From Unio delphinus (taxonomy: Eukaryota; Mollusca; Bivalvia; Unionida; Unionidae), in NCBI GenBank assembly GCA_029339505.1, contig JAQISU010000167.1, forward strand, positions 2,744,501 to 2,808,500: 64,000 nucleotides of DNA, written 5' to 3'. Numbering within the stretch: position 1 is the first letter of the stretch; each line of letters begins with the position of its first letter. The notes beneath the pieces were generated by a model. The model was not told where the DNA came from. It made no database searches and worked only from the letters and a program-made list of their open reading frames with translations. The translations under genes were made by a program, and so were the position numbers. Below are positions 17,488 to 29,293 of this stretch, piece by piece.

Positions 17488-17836
17488 AAGTCCCATCTTG
17501 CCTCACCGCATGATGAGACAGACTAGTAAAGTCAAGCCCGTGGTGAGGACACCTTCACCACCACAACCAGTTCGTTCACTACAGGGACAGTCCCCACCGC
17601 ATCAACCACAGTCTCAGCCGCAACAACCACAGCCTCAACCGCAACAACCACAATCTCATCCACAGTTGCGGAATAGAGGAAGAAATGAAGACACTTTCAC
17701 TATCCCTCAAACAGAAGATTGGGATAGTGAAGCCACTCATTCTCCCTCTGCGCTCCCAATCACAAGAGTGAATTGGGAGAATGATTGGAGTAGAAGATGT
17801 TTGTGTGGGGCTAGACCTGGGAGATGCCAGCATTAA
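17337..17836 (+). pseudogene. Coiled-coil plus Pro/Gln-rich ORF, copy 2, frameshifted
   Basis: It starts like the 13680 copy. Its A-run near 17462 is one base shorter than that copy's, so the coiled-coil frame ends at TGA 17513. The frame expected from copy 1 continues as an open frame to TAA 17834-17836; within it, ATG 17498 starts 112 residues rich in Pro/Gln (QPQQPQPQPQQP). The gene is followed by a histone-type stem-loop at 17866. Unrecognised; probably an array-encoded protein broken by a one-base deletion. Confidence 0.5.
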
Positions 17837-17865
17837 CCAGGTGCATTTTGAAGTTAAAAAAAAAC

Positions 17866-17904
17866 AGCCCTTCTCAGGGCTACCCAAATTAATTAGAAAA
17901 GAAA
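17866..17904 (+). terminator. Histone-mRNA-type 3' stem-loop plus purine-rich downstream element
   Basis: The 16-nt stem-loop (17866-17881) has stem AGCCCT/AGGGCT and loop TCTC, fitting the UYUN loop rule. The purine-rich AGAAAAGAAA lies 13 nt downstream, where the U7-binding histone downstream element sits. It lies 30 nt after the ORF stop, and no AATAAA is nearby. Confidence 0.6.
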
Positions 17905-17965
17905 TACTATGTCAATTGCCAATGGGTATGAGAGAGGAGTAGTGTGATTATAAACACTGACTCTT

Positions 17966-17966
<1 letters not shown>

Positions 17967-17998
<32 letters not shown>

Positions 17999-18360
17999 GT
18001 TAGTATAGGGTGTGATTTTGGCTGCTTCCCCGTGTGTGTGGTTAGTATAGGGTGTGCTTTTGGATAGTAAATAATTGGGTGTGATTTGGCTGCTTCCCCG
18101 TGTGTGTGGTTAGTATAGGGTGTGATTTTGGATAGTATATAGTATGGTTTGTTTTGGCTGCTTCCCCGTGTGTGTGGTTAGTATAGGGTGTGATTTTGGA
18201 TAGTATATAGTATGGTTTGTTTTGGCTGCTTCCCCGTGTGTGTGGTTAGTATAGGGTGTGATTTTGGATAGTATATAGTATGGTTTGTTTTGGCTGCTTC
18301 CCCGTGTGTGGTTAGTATAGGGTGTGATTTTGGATAGTATATAGTAGGATTTGTGAATAG
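17967..18360 (+). repeat. (GT)n tract and 68-bp tandem repeat
   Basis: A (GT)n run at about 17970-17998 is followed by five copies of a 68-bp unit with core ggctgcttccccgtgtgtgt (starts at 18020, 18088, 18156, 18224 and 18292). Confidence 0.85.
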
Positions 18361-18448
18361 TATCTAATATGAAAAGTGAATGTAAGGGGTGTTTTCTTTC
18401 ACGTCCGTGTTTAAGATATATATACTCAAAGTGATATGTCCCTCACTC

Positions 18449-19579
18449 TAAATAATAATTCTTCAACTTAAATATTTGAATAATTGCACAGGTGGCTAAC
18501 ACAATATTGGATGTTAATTTGTCCATTAGTACAACTGGACTGAATTTGACCTTTAGTATGACCTTGGTTTTTCAGGTGTGGGCTGCGTCCTTTGCTGTGC
18601 TGTCTTGCTGTTGGCGTGCTCTGGTGTGTGCTGCTGTGTCAACGCCCTCCTGGACCTGGACCTTTTCCGCCTTTGCCATTTCCGACTCACCAAATTACTA
18701 GCGAAATGAGGAAACATTTCCCCTCGCTACCTTACAAACTCGATTGGATGATAGGGGTGGGTGTGTGTAGGTACCATTCCTACCCACCCCCAATATAGGC
18801 TTTCATTTCCCCTGATAGTTACTTTTTAGTAATTCAGGGGAACGCCTTAATTTATAGTGCATTTAAGCACTTTAAGGGAGGGATTAACAACCCCTCCCAC
18901 CTAAATGGGTGCCGATATGGCACCTATAAAAGTTGCACAAATACCCCTAGTGGGTGGTTGCAACTATAAAAAACTCAGTTCAGTCAGTCCCTCATTCCAT
19001 TCAGATCAGGCGAAGACTGCAGACCGAGCAGGACGGCTTATCTGGAGCGGACGAACTGATGACGTCAAGGGGGATTGCGAAAGCATGTTTCCCGGGCTTT
19101 CACAGCTAAGGACGAACCGAGACGTTTTTACTTCTCAACTACGGAGAGAAACATCTACATATACAGCGGTGGACTATGCAGCGGAACCATTTTGGATTTT
19201 TTATAAGTCCCTTTAACAAGTGGCAGAAATTGAAGATATGGAGAAACTGGATAGCCCACTTAAACTATTTGAAGAAGAATAATGAGGGATTTTGAAGTTG
19301 GCTGCACCTGCATCGATATACTGGAACCATACTACAACCAGCCATGGGAATCTAAGTAATATGGCGGACCTGAGGCGCGCTGACTGGTGATATCAAAATA
19401 TTGAGTATCCCGCAGGTTGCCATAGGATGATATCACCAAGTCAGCGAAATCCTACCTTGGATAACCAGTGTATCGATGAATTACTGCTGTCTACTGATAA
19501 ATCATCACCATCGGACTACTCGGATAAAGCAGTACAACGAAAAGATATTTGCCATTTATCTTTTCATTCGCCTGAATAA
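18449..19579 (+). repeat. A-type hairpin unit with tail (5'-truncated)
   Basis: The unit lacks the leading AGGGGACTC hairpin. The anchor is at 18482. Covarying hairpins include CCCCTGA..TCAGGGG (18809-18840), GGTGCC-GATAT-GGCACC (about 18908) and the two-tier AGTTGC..GCAACT stem (18931). A TATAAAA box and a TCAGTCAG tract follow. The tail (19000-19570) holds the TTGCGAAAGCA hairpin and the CGCTGACTGGTGATATCA long stem. Confidence 0.75.
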
Positions 19580-20340
19580 TAGGGGACTCATTTGGTTACG
19601 AGTACCCCTCTTTGAACAACTATTCCGTGGCCCTAAAAATCTAATATGACTTATATTGGTACCTCCAGCAAAATTCATAACTAAAACAAACTACCATTGA
19701 CTACACTATTATATGTCGCTTAGACATTTTAATTTTCAAAATTGTTAGGGACTTATTATATGTACGCTTATGTACTAGTTTTATTTGAATGATAGGACTT
19801 TAAATAATAATTCTTCAACTTAAATATTTGAATAATTGCACAGGTGGCTAACACAATATTGGATGTTAATTTGTCCATTAGTACAACTGGACTGAATTTG
19901 ACCTTTAGTATGACCTTGGTTTTTCAGGTGTGGGCTGCGTCCTTTGCTGTGCTGTCTTGCTGTTGGCGTGCTCTGGTGTGTGCTGCTGTGTCAACGCCCT
20001 CCTGGACCTGGACCTTTTCCGCCTTTGCCATTTCCGACTCACCAAATTACTAGCGAAATGAGGAAACATTTCCCCTCGCTACCTTACAAGCTCGATTGGA
20101 TGATAGGTGTGGGTGTGTGTAGGTACCATTCCTACCCACCCCCAATATAGGCTTTCATTTCCCCTGATAGTTACTTTTTAGTAATTCAGGGGAACGCCTT
20201 AATTTATAGTGCATTTAAGCACTTTAAGGGAGGGATTAACAACCCCTCCCACCTAAATGGGTGCCGATATGGCACCTATAAAAGTTGCACAAATGCCCCT
20301 AGTGGGTGGTTGCAACTATAAAAAACTCAGTCAAGCAAAC
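19580..20340 (+). repeat. A-type hairpin unit
   Basis: Anchor at 19834; almost identical to the preceding unit through the GATAT and AGTTGC hairpins. Together with 19259-19579 it is the direct-strand partner of the inverted arm 11797-12868. Confidence 0.75.
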
Positions 20341-21187
20341 ATATGTCCCTATTAGCTAATATAAGGTAGTCTTAATCCAGGGCTATCAGGTTCCCGCAAC
20401 ACAATGTTGCAAATAAATATAACGTAATAAATACCACCAAAACAATGCATAACACAACATATATAGCACATACACTCTGGTACATGTCCTATGAGGTTGT
20501 AAATTAGCCAAGCACCTAGGGTGTGCCTCGGGTTTCTTCGTATTGGGTCCGGATGTGCGTTCGCCTCCTCTTCGTGTTGGACGACGATTGCAGTGCCTTG
20601 GAGCTTCCTAACCTGGACCTTTCCGCCTTTGCCTCTTCCGGACATGTACATTACTAGCGAAGTGAGAAAACTCTCCTTTGCTACCATTGCTGCTGCTTTG
20701 ATTGGTATTTAGAGTAGGGGTGGGTGTGTGTAGTGCCATTCCTACCCACCCTATAGGCTACCATTTCCCTTGATAGTTACTTTTTAGTAATTCAGGGGAA
20801 CGCCTGTTAATGACTAAAATATGGTGCAATTAAGCACTCAAACCCTAAGGGGAGGGAGTGCATACTTCCCCTCCCTGAAGGAACTAAATGGACACCGATA
20901 TGGTGTCTATAAAAGCTGCACATACGTCTCTAGTAGACGGTTGCAGCTATAAAACATCCAGGTCAGTCAGTCAGTCATTGCACGGGTTTAGGCACGAGTT
21001 TGTACTGGAAGCCAAAAGGAACGAAACAAGGCAATGTCCCAACCCAACTTCCACTGCACAGCCAAGGGGGAAAAGGAAAACCAGCCATGACGGAAAAGTA
21101 CGAACTGGCTGACCTAATGCATCGAAGAGCCCACGGAGAAAAGATGACAGCAATAACCAGCTAGGTTTTCATTTGTCTGAATGATAA
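20341..21187 (+). repeat. Partial, diverged A-type unit
   Basis: The first 180 bp are unrelated to other units and the anchor is missing. From about 20520 the A modules return with changed stems: GACACC-GATAT-GGTGTC (20891) and AGCTGC..GCAGCT (20914). A (GTCA)n tract follows at about 20960. The short tail from about 20980 to 21165 has no convincing ORF. Confidence 0.65.
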
Positions 21188-22536
21188 TAGGGACTCATTT
21201 GGCTTCGAGTACCCTCTTTGACAAACTATTTGGCCCTGAAAGAACTAATATGACATTTTTTGGCACTGCGAAACAAATTTATAACCAAACTCCCCTACCA
21301 TTGACTACACTTTTATGTGTCGCTTAGACACCTTAGTATAAATACAATAGGGACTTACGCATGTACACTGTAGTACTAGTCCCTATTTTTTATAGGATGT
21401 TAAATAATAATTTTTTAACTTAGACATTTGGTAAATTGCACAGGCGGCTTACACATTATTGGTTGTTAGGATGTCCATTAGTATAACTGGACTGAATTTG
21501 ATATACAGGTGCGTGCTTGGCATTTCGTCACCTTTCCTCCCTGCTGCCGTAATTTCTCGTACTTGCACGACCACATTACGCCGACAAAGCGATATGAGAA
21601 AACTAATTTTCTCTCGCTTCACTGCTCTTGCAGACCAGTAGTTAACAGAATGAGAGGGGTGGGTGTGAGTAGGTTCCATTCCTACCCACCCTATGGCCAT
21701 GGCTTATGGCCTTACATTCACCCAGGCAGTACAATTATTGCCCGTGGTGACGGCCGAAGCCACACCCAGAGGCAGTACACTTATTGCCCAGTGGTGAAGG
21801 CCTAAGTAAATAGCACTCTATGAGTGCATAAACGCCTGCAGGGGATGTGGCACAATTCCTTCCCCTCAGGATAAATGAAATAACCCATTTTATGGGATAA
21901 AACAGTGGTAAGAGCCTATATGGACGAATCACTTTAAACACATAATGTCAGTCAGTCAGTCATTGCAGCTATAAAACATCCAGGTCAGTCAGACATTAGA
22001 ACCATCATCCATCATTCAAGCAGCGGACACAGAGCAGGAAGGACCGGTCTCCACTAGGCTGACGGCGACTCAGCGACCGCAGATAAATGAAGTCCATAGG
22101 CGTGATAACAGAATAAACTCACCCATAGGAACTTCAAGGGACCTGTATGACAAATTATAGCTCTACAGGAAAAAAACCACTGCGAGTACAGCGAGACGCC
22201 AAAATAGACAACATGGAGAAATAATTCTACGACTGGACTGGCACATAGGAAAATGGCGACTGCAGCGTGGCTCCAATATGGCGGTCTACACAAGAGGCCA
22301 GAAGGCGTCACTACTGTGAAGACTTAAATAGAGGGACTACGGAACAGCACCACCTGAATAACTCGCCAGGAGCCCTAGAATATAAGAAAGCAGAATGGGT
22401 AAATACCATACAGCGGTAGCTTGGACTATTAGCGCCCATGAGTAACTCTGGAGCAGGGAACGACAAGCTACACCCCGGTGCCCGCCTGCGCAAAGGAAAT
22501 GATAATTTTCATATTTGCCGTCACTTGCTTGAATAA
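21188..22536 (+). repeat. B-type hairpin unit
   Basis: Anchor at 21434. The usual B hairpins include CCCAT..ATGGG near 21893. A short internal duplication of the acccaggcagtacaattattgccc segment lies near 21720-21800. The tail 21990-22490 is unlike other tails; no ORF is supported. Confidence 0.7.
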
Positions 22537-23856
22537 TAGGGGACTCATTTGGCTTAGAGTACCCCTCTTTGACTAACTTTATGGCCCTGAAAGGAATAAT
22601 TTGACCTTATTGGCACTGCTGCAACAAATTTATAACCAAAATCCCCTACCATTGACTACACTTTTATGTGTCGCTTAGACACTTAGTTTAAATACAATAG
22701 GGACTTACGTATGTACACTTAGTACTAGTCCCTATTTTTTATAGGATGTTAATTAATATTTTTTAACCCAGATATTTGGTAAATTGCACAGGTGGCTTAC
22801 ACATTATTGGTTGTTAGGCTGTCCATTAGTACAACTGGACTGAATTTGACATACAGGTGCGTGCTTGAGTTTTCGTCACCTTTCCTCCCTGCTGCCGTAA
22901 TTTCTCGTGCTTGCACGACCACATTACGCCGACATAAGCGATATGAGAAAACTATTTTTCTCTCGCTTAACTGCTATTGCAGACCAGTAGTTAACAGAAT
23001 GAGAGGGGTGGGTGTGTGTAGGTTCTATTACTACCCACCTCATGGCCTTACATTCGCCCAGTGACAGTTAAAACACTGGTCCCGTGGCGACGGCCAAAGT
23101 AAATAGCACTCTATGAGTGCATAAACGCCTGCAGGGGATGTGGCACAATTCCTTCCCCTCAGGATAAAGTAAATAACCCTTTTTAAGGGATAAAACAGTG
23201 TGAAGAGCCTACGGGACGATGCACTTTAAACAAATAATGTCAGTCAGTCAGACATTAGAACCACATGGGAGGGTTTCATTCAGGCAAAGACTGCAGATCG
23301 AGTAGGACGGCTTTTCTGGAGCTGGCGACCTGATGACGTCACGACGGGTGCGAAAGCACATTTTCCCGGGCTTAACAGTTAAGGACGGTTCAACACGTTA
23401 TCAACTCACTACCACTACGAAGAGAAAAATCATGATGTGGGGCGGTGGACTATACAGAGGAAATATTTCGGCGAGTTTATAAGTCCCTTTAACAAGCGGC
23501 AGAAGTCAAAGATATATGGAAACTGAGTGGCCCACTATAACCACGTGGTGAAGAAAAATGGCGGGCACTGAAGTGGACTTGCTCCTACATCGAACTACTG
23601 GAACCACATTGTAACCAGCCATGGAAATCTAAACAATGTGGCGGACCTGAGGCGCGCTGACTGGTGATATCAAAGTATTGAGTAACCCGCAGGCTGCCGT
23701 AGGATGATATCACCAAGTCAGCGAAATACTACCTTAGATAGCCAGCTTTTTGATGCAATTACAGCGGTCTTCTGATGTGTCGCCAGCATCGGACTACTCG
23801 AATGAAGCAGTTTCAACGAAAAGATATTGCCATTTATCTTTTCATTGCCTGAATAA
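22537..23856 (+). repeat. B-type hairpin unit with A-type tail
   Basis: Anchor at 22782. After the B modules and a (GTCA)n tract (23239), the tail 23275-23850 is nearly the same as 24685-25250. It contains the GTGCGAAAGCAC hairpin and the GGTGATATCA stem. The mix of B head and A tail shows recombination or gene conversion between units. Confidence 0.7.
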
Positions 23857-25257
23857 TAGGGGACTCATTTGGTTACGAGTACCCCTCTTTGAACAACTTT
23901 CCGTGGCCCTAAAAATCTAATTTGACCTTATTGGTACCGCCTCCAACAAAATTCAAGACCAAAATTACCTACCATTGACTACACTATTATATGTCGCTTA
24001 GACATTTTTAATTTTCTAAATTTGTTAGGGACTTATTATATGTACGCTTATGTACTAGTTTTATTTGAATGATAGGACTCTAAATAATAATTCTTCAACT
24101 TATATATTTGAATAATTGCACAGGTGGCTAACACATTATTGGATGTTAATTTGTCCATTATTACAACTGGACTGAATTTGACCTTTAGTATGACCTTGTC
24201 GTTTCAGGTGTGGACTGCGTCCTTTGCTGTGCTGTCTTGCTCTTGCGTGCTCTGGTGTGTGCTGCTGTGTCGACGCCCTCCTGGACCTGGGCCCTTTCCG
24301 CCTTTGCCATTTCCGACTTACCAAATTACTAGCGAAATGAGAAAGCATTTTCCCTCGCTACCAACGTTTACTTCTGATTGGTTGTTAGGGGTGGGTGTGT
24401 GTAGGTACTATTCCTACCCACCCCATAGGCTTTCATTTCTCCCGATAGTTACTTTTTAGTAATTCGGGAGAACGCCCTATTTAAAATATAGTGCATTTAA
24501 GCACTGTAAATCCTGAGGGGGGGGGGGAGTAGCGACCCTCCCCAAGGGACCTTAAATGGCCACCGATATGGTGGCTATAAAAGTTGTCCATATGCCCCTA
24601 GTGGGCGGTGACAACTCTAAAACAATCATGATGATGATGACATTAGAACCAGCGGGTCATTCCGGGTCATTCATCATTTTTCAGGCAAAGACTGCAGATC
24701 GAGTAGGACGGCTTTTCTGGAGCTGGCGACCTGATGACGTCACGACGGGTGCGAAAGCACATTTTCCCGGGCTTAACAGTTAAGGACGGTTCAACACGTT
24801 ATCAACTCACTACCACTACGAAGAGAAAAATCATGATGTGGGGCGGTGGACTATACAGAGGAAATATTTCGGCGAGTTTATAAGTCCCTTTAACAAGCGG
24901 CAGAAGTCAAAGATATATGGAAACTGAGTGGCCCACTATAACCACGTGGTGAAGAAAAATGGCGGGCACTGAAGTGGACTTGCTCCTACATCGAACTACT
25001 GGAACCACATTGTAACCAGCCATGGAAAACTAAGAAATGTGGCGGACCTGAGGCGCGCTGACTGGTGATATCAAAGTATTGAGTAACCCGTAGGCTGCCG
25101 TAGGATGATATCATCAAGTCAGCGAAATACTACCTTAGATAGCCAGCTTTTTGATGCAATTACAGCGGTCTTCTGATGTGTCGCCAGCATCGGACTACTC
25201 GAATGAAGCAGTTTCAACGAAAAGATATTGCCATTTATATTTTCATTGCCTGAATAA
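23857..25257 (+). repeat. A-type hairpin unit
   Basis: Anchor at 24114. Stems are changed in compensating pairs: CTCCCGA..TCGGGAG (about 24439), GCCACC-GATAT-GGTGGC (24559) and AGTTGTC..GACAACT (24582). Confidence 0.75.
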
Positions 25258-26590
25258 TAGGGGACTCATTTGGTTACGAGTACCCCTCTTTGAACAACTT
25301 TCCGTGGCCGGAAAAAGCTAATTTGACCTTATTGGTACCGCCTCCAACAAAATTCAAGACCAAAATTACCTACCATTGACTACACTATTATATGTCGCTT
25401 AGACATTTTTAATTTTCTAAATTTGTTAGGGACTTATTATATGTACGCTTATGTACTAGTTTTATTTGAATGATAGGACTCTAAATAATAATTCTTCAAC
25501 TTATATATTTGAATAATTGCACAGGTGGCTAACACATTATTGGATGTTAATTTGTCCATTAGTACAACTGGACTGAATTTGACCTTTAGTATGACCTTCC
25601 CGTTTCAGGTGTGGACTGCGTCCTTTGCTGTGTTGTCTTGCTGTTTGCGTGCTCTGGTGTGTGCTGCTGTGTCGACGCCCTCCTGGACCTGGGCCTTTTC
25701 CACCTTTGCCTTGTCCGACTTACCAAATTACTAGCGAAATGAGAAAACATTTTCCCTCGCTACCACTGTTTGCTCCGATTTGTTGTTAGGGGTGGGTGTG
25801 TGTAGGTACTATTCCTACCCACCCCATGGGCTTTCATTTCTCTCGATAGTTACTTTTTAGTAATTCGGGAGAACGCCCTATTTAAAATATAATGCATTTA
25901 AGCACTGTAAATCCTGAGGGGGGGGGAGTAGCGACCCTCCCCAAAGGACCTTAAATGGCCACCGATAAAACATCCAATTCAGTCAGTCACATTAGAGATT
26001 CATTCATCATTCAGATTCAGGCGAAGACTGCAGACCGAGTAGGACGGCTTTTCTGGGGCTGGCGACCTGATGACGTCACGGTGGATTGCGAAAGCATGTT
26101 TCCCGGGCTTTACAGTTAAGGACGAACTGAGACGTTATCACATCACTACTACAGAGAGAAACATCAACATGTACAGCGGTGGACGATGCAGTGGAATCAT
26201 TTTGGATATTTTATAAGTCCCTTTAACAAGTGGCAGAGATTGAAGATATGCAGAAACTGAATCGCCTACTTAAACTACGTTTTGAAGAAAAATGGCGGAC
26301 TTTGAAGTTGGCTTTCTCCTGCATCAAGTTACTGGAACCATATTACAACCAGCCATGGGAATTTAAGTAATATGGCGGACCTGAGGCGCGCTGACTGGTG
26401 ATGTCAAAATATTGAGTATCCCGCAGGTTGCCGTAGGATGATATTATCAAGTCAGCGAAACTCTACCTTAGATAACCAGCATATTGATGGAAATACAGCT
26501 GTCTACGGATAAGTCGTCACCATCGGATTACTCGGATAAAGCAGTACAACGAAAAGATATTTGCCATTTATCTTTTCATTCGCCTGAATA
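25258..26590 (+). repeat. A-type hairpin unit with deletion
   Basis: Anchor at 25515. The GATAT/AGTTGC double hairpin is deleted: the unit passes from gccaccgat directly to aaaacatccaattcagtcag at about 25970. The tail 25990-26590 retains the TTGCGAAAGCA hairpin. Confidence 0.7.
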
Positions 26591-27872
26591 ATAGGGGACT
26601 CATTTGGTTACGAGTACCCCTCTTTGAATAACTTTCCGTGGCCCTAAAAAGCTAATTTGACCTTATTGGTACCGCCTCCAACAAATTCAAGACCAAAATT
26701 ACCTACCATTGACTACACTATTATATGTCGCTTAGACATTTTTAATTTTCTAAATTTGTTAGGGACTTATTATATGTACGCTTATGTACTAGTTTTATTT
26801 GAATGATAGGACTTTAAATAATAATTCTTCAACTTAAATATTTGAATAATTGCACAGGTGGCTAACACATTATTGGATGTTATTTGTCCATTAGTACAAC
26901 TGGACTGAATTTGACCTTTAGTATGACCTTGTCGTTTCAGGTGTGGACTGCGTCCTTTGCTGTGCTGTCTTGCTCTTGCGTGCTCTGGTGTGTGCTGCAG
27001 TGTCGACGCCCTCCTGGACCTGGGCCCTTTCCGCCTTTGCCGTTTCCGACTCACCAAATTACTAGCGAAATGAGAAAGCATTTTCCCTCGCTACCAACGT
27101 TTACTTCCGATTGGTTGTTAGGGGTGGGTGTGTGTAGGTACTATTCCTACCCACCCCATGGGCTTTCATTTCTCCCGATAGTTACTTTTTAGTAATTCGG
27201 GAGAACGCCCTATTTAAAATATAGTGCATTTAAGCACTATAAATCCTGAGGGGGGGAGTAGCGACCCTCCCCAAGGGACCTTAAATGGCCACCTATATGG
27301 TGGCTATAAAAGTTGCCCATATGCCCCTAGAGGGCGGTGGCAACTATAAAACACCCATAGTCAGTCAGTCAGTCAGTCACATTAGAACCAGGGTCATTCA
27401 GGCAGAGGCAGCGGACTGAGTAGGACGGCTTATCTGGAGCAGGCGACCTGGTGATGTCAGAGTTGTATTGCGAGAGCACGAGTCCCGGGCTTTCACAGTT
27501 AAGGACGTGATTGTGATATCATCCCGTCACTGTTACAGACTGAAACATCAAATTGTACAGCGGTGGACTATGCAGAAACTCGAAATGGATATTTCGTAAC
27601 TCCCGACCTTGCATCGTGGCAGAAATAGAAATGGAGGGAAGTATGCATGGCGGCAGCGACCTTGACCTTCTGAAGTAGAGACCACGTAACTCCCGAACTC
27701 GACTTGTGGCGGTGGTTAAAACAGAAGAAGAAAAGGGCCTCTACTTCTACCTAAATACGAGATGAAGAGAAATGGCTGCTATAGATGTTATACGGATATA
27801 GACGTCACCATCGTCCTACAAGGAACGCTGTTCAATGAAAAGATTTTTCATTGCCATTACCTTTGCCTGAAT
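26591..27872 (+). repeat. A-type hairpin unit with diverged tail
   Basis: Anchor at 26848. The hairpin loop reads TATAT instead of GATAT (27288); the two-tier stem is AGTTGCC..GGCAACT (27311). The tail carries TTGCGAGAGCA, a GAGA loop in place of GAAA, which keeps the GNRA pattern. Confidence 0.7.
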
Positions 27873-28691
27873 AATAGGGGACTCATTTGGTTACGAGTAC
27901 CCCTCTTTGAACAACTTTCCGTGGCCCTAAAAAGCTAATTTGACCTTATTGGTGCCGCCTCCATCAAATTTAAGACCAAAAATTACCTACCATTGACTAC
28001 ACTACTATATGTCACTTTGACAGTTTAATTTCAAAATTTGTTAGGGACTTATATATGTACGCTTATGTACTAGTTTTTATTTGAATGATAGAAAATTAAA
28101 TAACAATTCTTCAACTCAAATATTTGAGTAATTGCACAGGTGGCTAACACATAATTGGATGTTAAGTTGTCCATTAGTACAACTGGACTGAATTTGACCT
28201 TTAGTATGACCTTGTCGTTTCAGGTGTGGACTGCGTCCTTTGCTGTGCTGTCTTGCTGTTTGCGTGCTCTGGTGTGTGCTGCTGTGTCGACGCCCTCCTG
28301 GACCTGGGCCTTTTCCACCTTTGCCTGGTTCGACTCACCAAATTACTAGCGAAATGAGAAAACATTTTCCCTCGCTACCACTGTTTGCTCCGATTGGTTG
28401 TTAGGGGTGGGTGTGTGTAGGTACTATTCCTACCCACCCCATGGGTTTTCATTTCTCTCGATAGTTACTTTTTAGTAATTCGGGAGAACGCCCTATTTAA
28501 AATATAGTGCATTTAAGCACTGTAAATCCTGAGGGGGGGGGGGGAATAGCGACCCTCCCCAAAGGACATTAAATGGCCACCGATATGGTGGCTATAAAAG
28601 TTGCCCATATGCCCCTAGAGGGCGGTGGCAACTATAAAACATCCAATTCATTCATTCACATTAGAACCATTCCACGGAATAACCATAGAAG
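27873..28691 (+). repeat. Last A-type hairpin unit, leading into an ORF
   Basis: Anchor at 28130. It ends with GCCACC-GATAT-GGTGGC (28576) and AGTTGCC..GGCAACT (28599). TATAAAA boxes lie at 28593 and 28633, followed by (CATT)n instead of (CAGT)n and then the ATG at 28692. This is the only A unit seen with its ORF attached. Confidence 0.75.
28633..28639 (+). promoter_or_regulatory. TATA box of the 195-aa array ORF
   Basis: TATAAAA immediately after the two-tier hairpin, 52 nt before the ATG at 28692. The same box follows the same hairpin in other A units. Confidence 0.5.
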
Positions 28692-29279
28692 ATGGCGAAA
28701 GCATCAAGTTTATTCAACAATTTAAGACACAGCTATTTCTGGAAATTAGACGGGGAATATGAAGTGGAAAAACAACATCATAAATGGAAGATTACGAAGA
28801 GTTTGGACTTTGCAAAAAGACTGAAAATAGCCAGGGAGCTCTTAGGAGGAATGCTAGAAGAAGAAGCCAAAAAGTTACGAGGCTGCATTAATCCACCCTA
28901 TGTTAGAGTGGGGACATTGAAGCAAGTGATAGATATTGTCGAAAACGTCAAGTGTTTTTTGGATAATATCTTGACAGAGTACCCCCATGTCCAAAAGGGT
29001 TTGGACCCGCTCAAGAAAGCTGAAGAACTGATGAGAAAGGAGCTATTAGAAGAAGTGAAGAAGATAAAAGATAACTGGAGTAAGGAGAGAAAGGAGAGAA
29101 AGGACAATGAAAACCAAAAAAAGAAAGAGGACTTTGAAAGATTAAATAATAATTGGATAAAGATACAAGAGAAGTTTAGAGCTATGGGACATCCTGACTG
29201 GATTCCCGAGGAAGAAAAGAAGAAGAAAAAGGGAATTATTGGTAAAATCAAAAGGTGGTGGAACAAAGGCAGAAAATAA
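28692..29279 (+). CDS. Array ORF family 3, 195 aa, charged coiled-coil protein
   Basis: An intact frame with a TATA box 52 nt upstream and a histone-type stem-loop 14 nt after its stop. The N-terminal 65 residues include aromatic and basic patches (FWKLDGEYEVEKQHHKW). Residues about 100-150 are a long charged helix (KKAEELMRKELLEEVKK), and the C-terminus is basic with tryptophans (KGIIGKIKRWWNKGRK), like a membrane- or nucleic-acid-binding tail. I recognise no family. It is the best candidate for a functional protein of the array. Confidence 0.6.
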   Translation: MAKASSLFNNLRHSYFWKLDGEYEVEKQHHKWKITKSLDFAKRLKIARELLGGMLEEEAKKLRGCINPPYVRVGTLKQVIDIVENVKCFLDNILTEYPHVQKGLDPLKKAEELMRKELLEEVKKIKDNWSKERKERKDNENQKKKEDFERLNNNWIKIQEKFRAMGHPDWIPEEEKKKKKGIIGKIKRWWNKGRK

Positions 29280-29293
29280 AGGAAGTATCCAAA

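Noticed and set aside
19045..19090. Hammerhead-ribozyme-like motif (ctgatga...gaaa) in unit tails
   Set aside because: The expected closing pairs of stem II next to CTGATGA and GAAA are missing or bulged, one copy reads CTGGTGA, and no cleavage triplet with stem I is evident.
18492..28349. Recurrent short ORF in A units (starting MANTLLDVNL and similar)
   Set aside because: It overlaps the covarying hairpins, its length changes by frameshifts between copies, and B units do not preserve it. Its repetition reflects repeat identity, not coding.
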